Translations under genes and position numbers: made by a program
NCBI GenBank assembly: GCA_013817555.1
Contig: JACDCN010000106.1
Location: 1 to 7,063, forward strand
Direction of reading: 5' to 3'
Length of the DNA: 7,063 nucleotides
Source: Actinomycetota bacterium
GTDB lineage: Bacteria > Actinomycetota > Thermoleophilia > Gaiellales > Gaiellaceae
Notes under the pieces: model-generated
Told to the model about the DNA's origin: nothing
Databases searched by the model: none
The model's input: the letters and a program-made list of their open reading frames with translations, nothing else
Shown here: piece by piece, positions 5,214-7,063 of the stretch
Layout of the letters: every line of letters starts with the position of its first letter
How positions within the stretch are numbered: the stretch's first letter is position 1

Positions 5214-6482
5214 ATGACGCACGAAGGCGAGCTGTCAGCCGTGGAGTTCCACTTCACCTCCGAGTCGGTGACCGAAGGCCATCCGGACAAGATGGCCGAC
5301 CAGATCTCGGACGCGGTGCTCGACGCGATCCTGAGTGAAGATCCGTACGGGCGCGTGGCCTGTGAGACGTTCGTGACCACGGGCCTGGCGCTCATCGGCG
5401 GCGAGATCACCACCTCGACGTACGTCGACATCCCGCGCGTCGTGCGCGCGAAGATCGCCGAGATCGGCTACACCCGCGCGGAGTACGGTTTCGACTCCAA
5501 GACGTGCAGCGTGATCCTCGCGGTCGACGAGCAGTCGCCCGACATCGCGCAGGGTGTCGACGTCTCCTACGAGGCTCAGCACAAGCCGGGTGAGGACGAC
5601 CCGCTCGACAAGCTCGGGGCGGGCGATCAAGGGATGATGTTCGGGTACGCGTGCCGCGAGACCGACGAGCTGATGCCCTTGCCGATCATGCTCGCGCACA
5701 AGATCTGCCGGCGCCTCGCCGAGGTGCGGAAGGCGGAGGAGTTGAACTACTTGCGACCGGACGGCAAGGCGCAGGTCACGGTTCGGTACGAGGTCGACGA
5801 GCACGGACGGCAGCGTCCAGTCGAGATCGAGCGGGTGCTCATCTCGACCCAGCACTCCGACGGCCTCGACTCGGAGTCTCTGATCAAGCCGGATCTGATC
5901 GAGCGCGTGCTCCTGCCTATCCTCCCGCGTGAGATGTACGACGAAGCGCGACTCGAGCACAAGGACTTCGTCTACGTCAATCCCACCGGGAGGTTCGTGG
6001 TCGGAGGGCCGATGGGGGACACGGGCTTGACCGGGCGCAAGATCATAGTCGATACCTACGGCGGAGCGGCTCGTCACGGTGGCGGTGCCTTCTCCGGCAA
6101 GGACCCGACGAAGGTCGACCGCTCGGCTGCGTACGCCGCCCGCTACGTGGCGAAGAACGTGGTCGCAGCCGGTCTCGCCGATCGCTGCGAGCTGCAGGTT
6201 GCATACGCGATCGGCATCGCACAGCCGTTCTCGATCCAGGTCGAGTGCTTCGGCACGGAAGCGATCCCCCTCGCTCGCATCCGTGAGCTGATCGTGGAGC
6301 ACTTCGATCTGCGGCCGGCGGCGATCCTGCGCGACCTCGATCTGCGGCGTCCCATCTATGCGAAGACCGCGGCGTACGGCCACTTCGGACGCGACGACTC
6401 CGACTTCACGTGGGAGCAGACCGACAAGGCCGAGATGCTGCGCGAAGCGGCAGGGCTCGCCCGCGAGACGCAGGTCGCGTAG
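5214..6482 (+). CDS. metK: S-adenosylmethionine synthetase (methionine adenosyltransferase)
   Basis: The enzyme makes SAM from methionine and ATP, releasing phosphate and diphosphate, in the cytosol. The 422-residue protein shows the complete set of family signatures. These are S-E-S-V-T-E-G-H-P-D-K at residues 16-26 (catalytic H23), G-A-G-D-Q-G at 135-140, L-R-P-D-G-K at 180-185, S-T-Q-H-S-D at 211-216, N-P-T-G-R-F-V-V-G-G-P at 256-266, and the Gly-rich G-G-G-A-F-S-G-K-D-P-T-K-V-D-R-S at 289-304. It is somewhat longer than E. coli MetK (384), as expected for high-GC Gram-positive forms, with no truncation. The start at 5214 is chosen on its ribosome site. The gene is divergent from lrp and followed after 16 bp by an adenosine-kinase-like gene, so it probably heads a SAM-cycle operon. 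A dyad over its predicted promoter suggests repression. Confidence 0.97.
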   Translation: MTHEGELSAVEFHFTSESVTEGHPDKMADQISDAVLDAILSEDPYGRVACETFVTTGLALIGGEITTSTYVDIPRVVRAKIAEIGYTRAEYGFDSKTCSVILAVDEQSPDIAQGVDVSYEAQHKPGEDDPLDKLGAGDQGMMFGYACRETDELMPLPIMLAHKICRRLAEVRKAEELNYLRPDGKAQVTVRYEVDEHGRQRPVEIERVLISTQHSDGLDSESLIKPDLIERVLLPILPREMYDEARLEHKDFVYVNPTGRFVVGGPMGDTGLTGRKIIVDTYGGAARHGGGAFSGKDPTKVDRSAAYAARYVAKNVVAAGLADRCELQVAYAIGIAQPFSIQVECFGTEAIPLARIRELIVEHFDLRPAAILRDLDLRRPIYAKTAAYGHFGRDDSDFTWEQTDKAEMLREAAGLARETQVA

Positions 6483-6498
6483 TGGCGTCAAGATCCGC

Positions 6499-7063
6499 AT
6501 GAGCGGGGCGAGCGCCATCGACGTCATCGCGATTGGGAACGCGCTCGTCGACGTGATCACGCACGAGGACGACGACTTCCTGGACGAGTTTGGGCTTGCG
6601 AAGGGGACGATGCACTTGATCGACGAGGCCCGAGCGCAATCGCTCTACGATGCGATGGGGCCGGGGATCCAGGTCTCTGGCGGCGCAGCCGCGAATACTG
6701 CCGTCGGTGTCGCGTCGTTCGGTGGTAGCGCGCACTATGTCGGGAAGGTCACGGACGACGAGCTGGGCGAAGTGTTCGGGGAGCACCTACGCTCGACGGG
6801 CGTCGGCTACGACACGCCGGCTCTGGCCGCTGGTCCTCCGACGGGGCGCTGTCTGATCCTGGTGACACCGGATGCGCAGCGGACGATGAATACGTTCCTG
6901 GGCGCGTCCGTGGTTTTGGGCCCGGAGGATGTCGACAATGCGTTGATTGCACGAGGAACCATCCTCTTCCTAGAGGGGTACCTCTTCGACCCGCCCGCCG
7001 CCCAGGAGGCCTTTCGAGTCGCGTCGCGGATGGCGCATGCGGCGGGGCGCAGGGTTGCGCTCA
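6499..7063 (+). CDS. PfkB-family kinase, probable adenosine kinase (3' partial)
   Basis: ATG 6499 opens a frame that runs off the right edge after 188 codons. The start I-A-I-G-N-A-L-V-D-V (residues 10-19) and V-S-G-G-A-A-A-N-T-A-V-G (59-70) are the PfkB substrate-site signature. Y-V-G-K-V-T-D-D-E-L-G (79-89) is the usual continuation. P-T-G-R-C-L-I-L-V-T-P-D-A-Q-R-T-M-N-T-F-L-G (113-134, read with gaps) and F-L-E-G-Y-L-F-D-P (156-164) are typical of bacterial proteins annotated as adenosine kinase. That enzyme phosphorylates adenosine to AMP with ATP, which would remove the adenosine left when S-adenosylhomocysteine is hydrolysed. It lies 16 bp after metK on the same strand, which supports this reading. 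No strong ribosome site precedes the ATG, so translation may depend on metK. The ATP-binding and catalytic GAGD region is outside the window. Another sugar or nucleoside kinase of the family remains possible. Confidence 0.88.
   Translation, partial: MSGASAIDVIAIGNALVDVITHEDDDFLDEFGLAKGTMHLIDEARAQSLYDAMGPGIQVSGGAAANTAVGVASFGGSAHYVGKVTDDELGEVFGEHLRSTGVGYDTPALAAGPPTGRCLILVTPDAQRTMNTFLGASVVLGPEDVDNALIARGTILFLEGYLFDPPAAQEAFRVASRMAHAAGRRVAL

Noticed and set aside
5235..6560. 441-codon open frame on the minus strand
   Set aside because: It is antisense to the full length of metK, a certain gene, and its translation is low-complexity Arg/Leu/Asp-rich.

Overview
The window is GC-rich DNA of actinobacterial character, most likely a deep-branching lineage such as Thermoleophilia. 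That placement is an inference from protein style and codon use; no rRNA or other marker is present. It holds eight coding regions with short gaps. The first (left edge) and the last (right edge) are cut by the window. No mobile element, CRISPR array, tRNA or rRNA was seen.

Left block, plus strand, 1-1757: the C-terminal part of a membrane O-antigen ligase/polymerase-like protein with a TPR-like tail, then a 120-residue secreted protein with an LPFTG cell-wall sorting signal, then its probable sortase. This is a cell-surface block: glycan assembly plus covalent attachment of a small surface peptide.

Middle block, minus strand, 1795-3224: an unrecognised 187-residue protein and an atypical NAD(P)-binding SDR/NmrA-like protein. 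They are translationally coupled by a GTGA overlap and converge on the sortase gene.

Right block, 3330-7063: a methionine/SAM module around a divergent promoter. On the minus strand are an Lrp/AsnC regulator and a MetE-C-terminal-domain-like (cobalamin-independent methionine synthase family) methyltransferase. On the plus strand are a complete S-adenosylmethionine synthetase (metK) and, 16 bp later, the first 188 codons of a PfkB-family adenosine-kinase-like gene. Together these could make methionine, activate it to SAM, and salvage the adenosine left after SAM-dependent methylation. The 86-bp lrp-metK spacer carries a sigma70-like promoter for metK (TTGCCA-17-TACTCT). A 32-bp imperfect dyad overlaps its -10 and predicted start, which suggests a local regulatory circuit.

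Nothing here is clearly a new defence or mobile system. The points most worth a second look are the lrp/metK operator, the altered metal-site neighbourhood of the short MetE-like enzyme, the nearly domain-less sortase substrate, and the unknown partner of the SDR.
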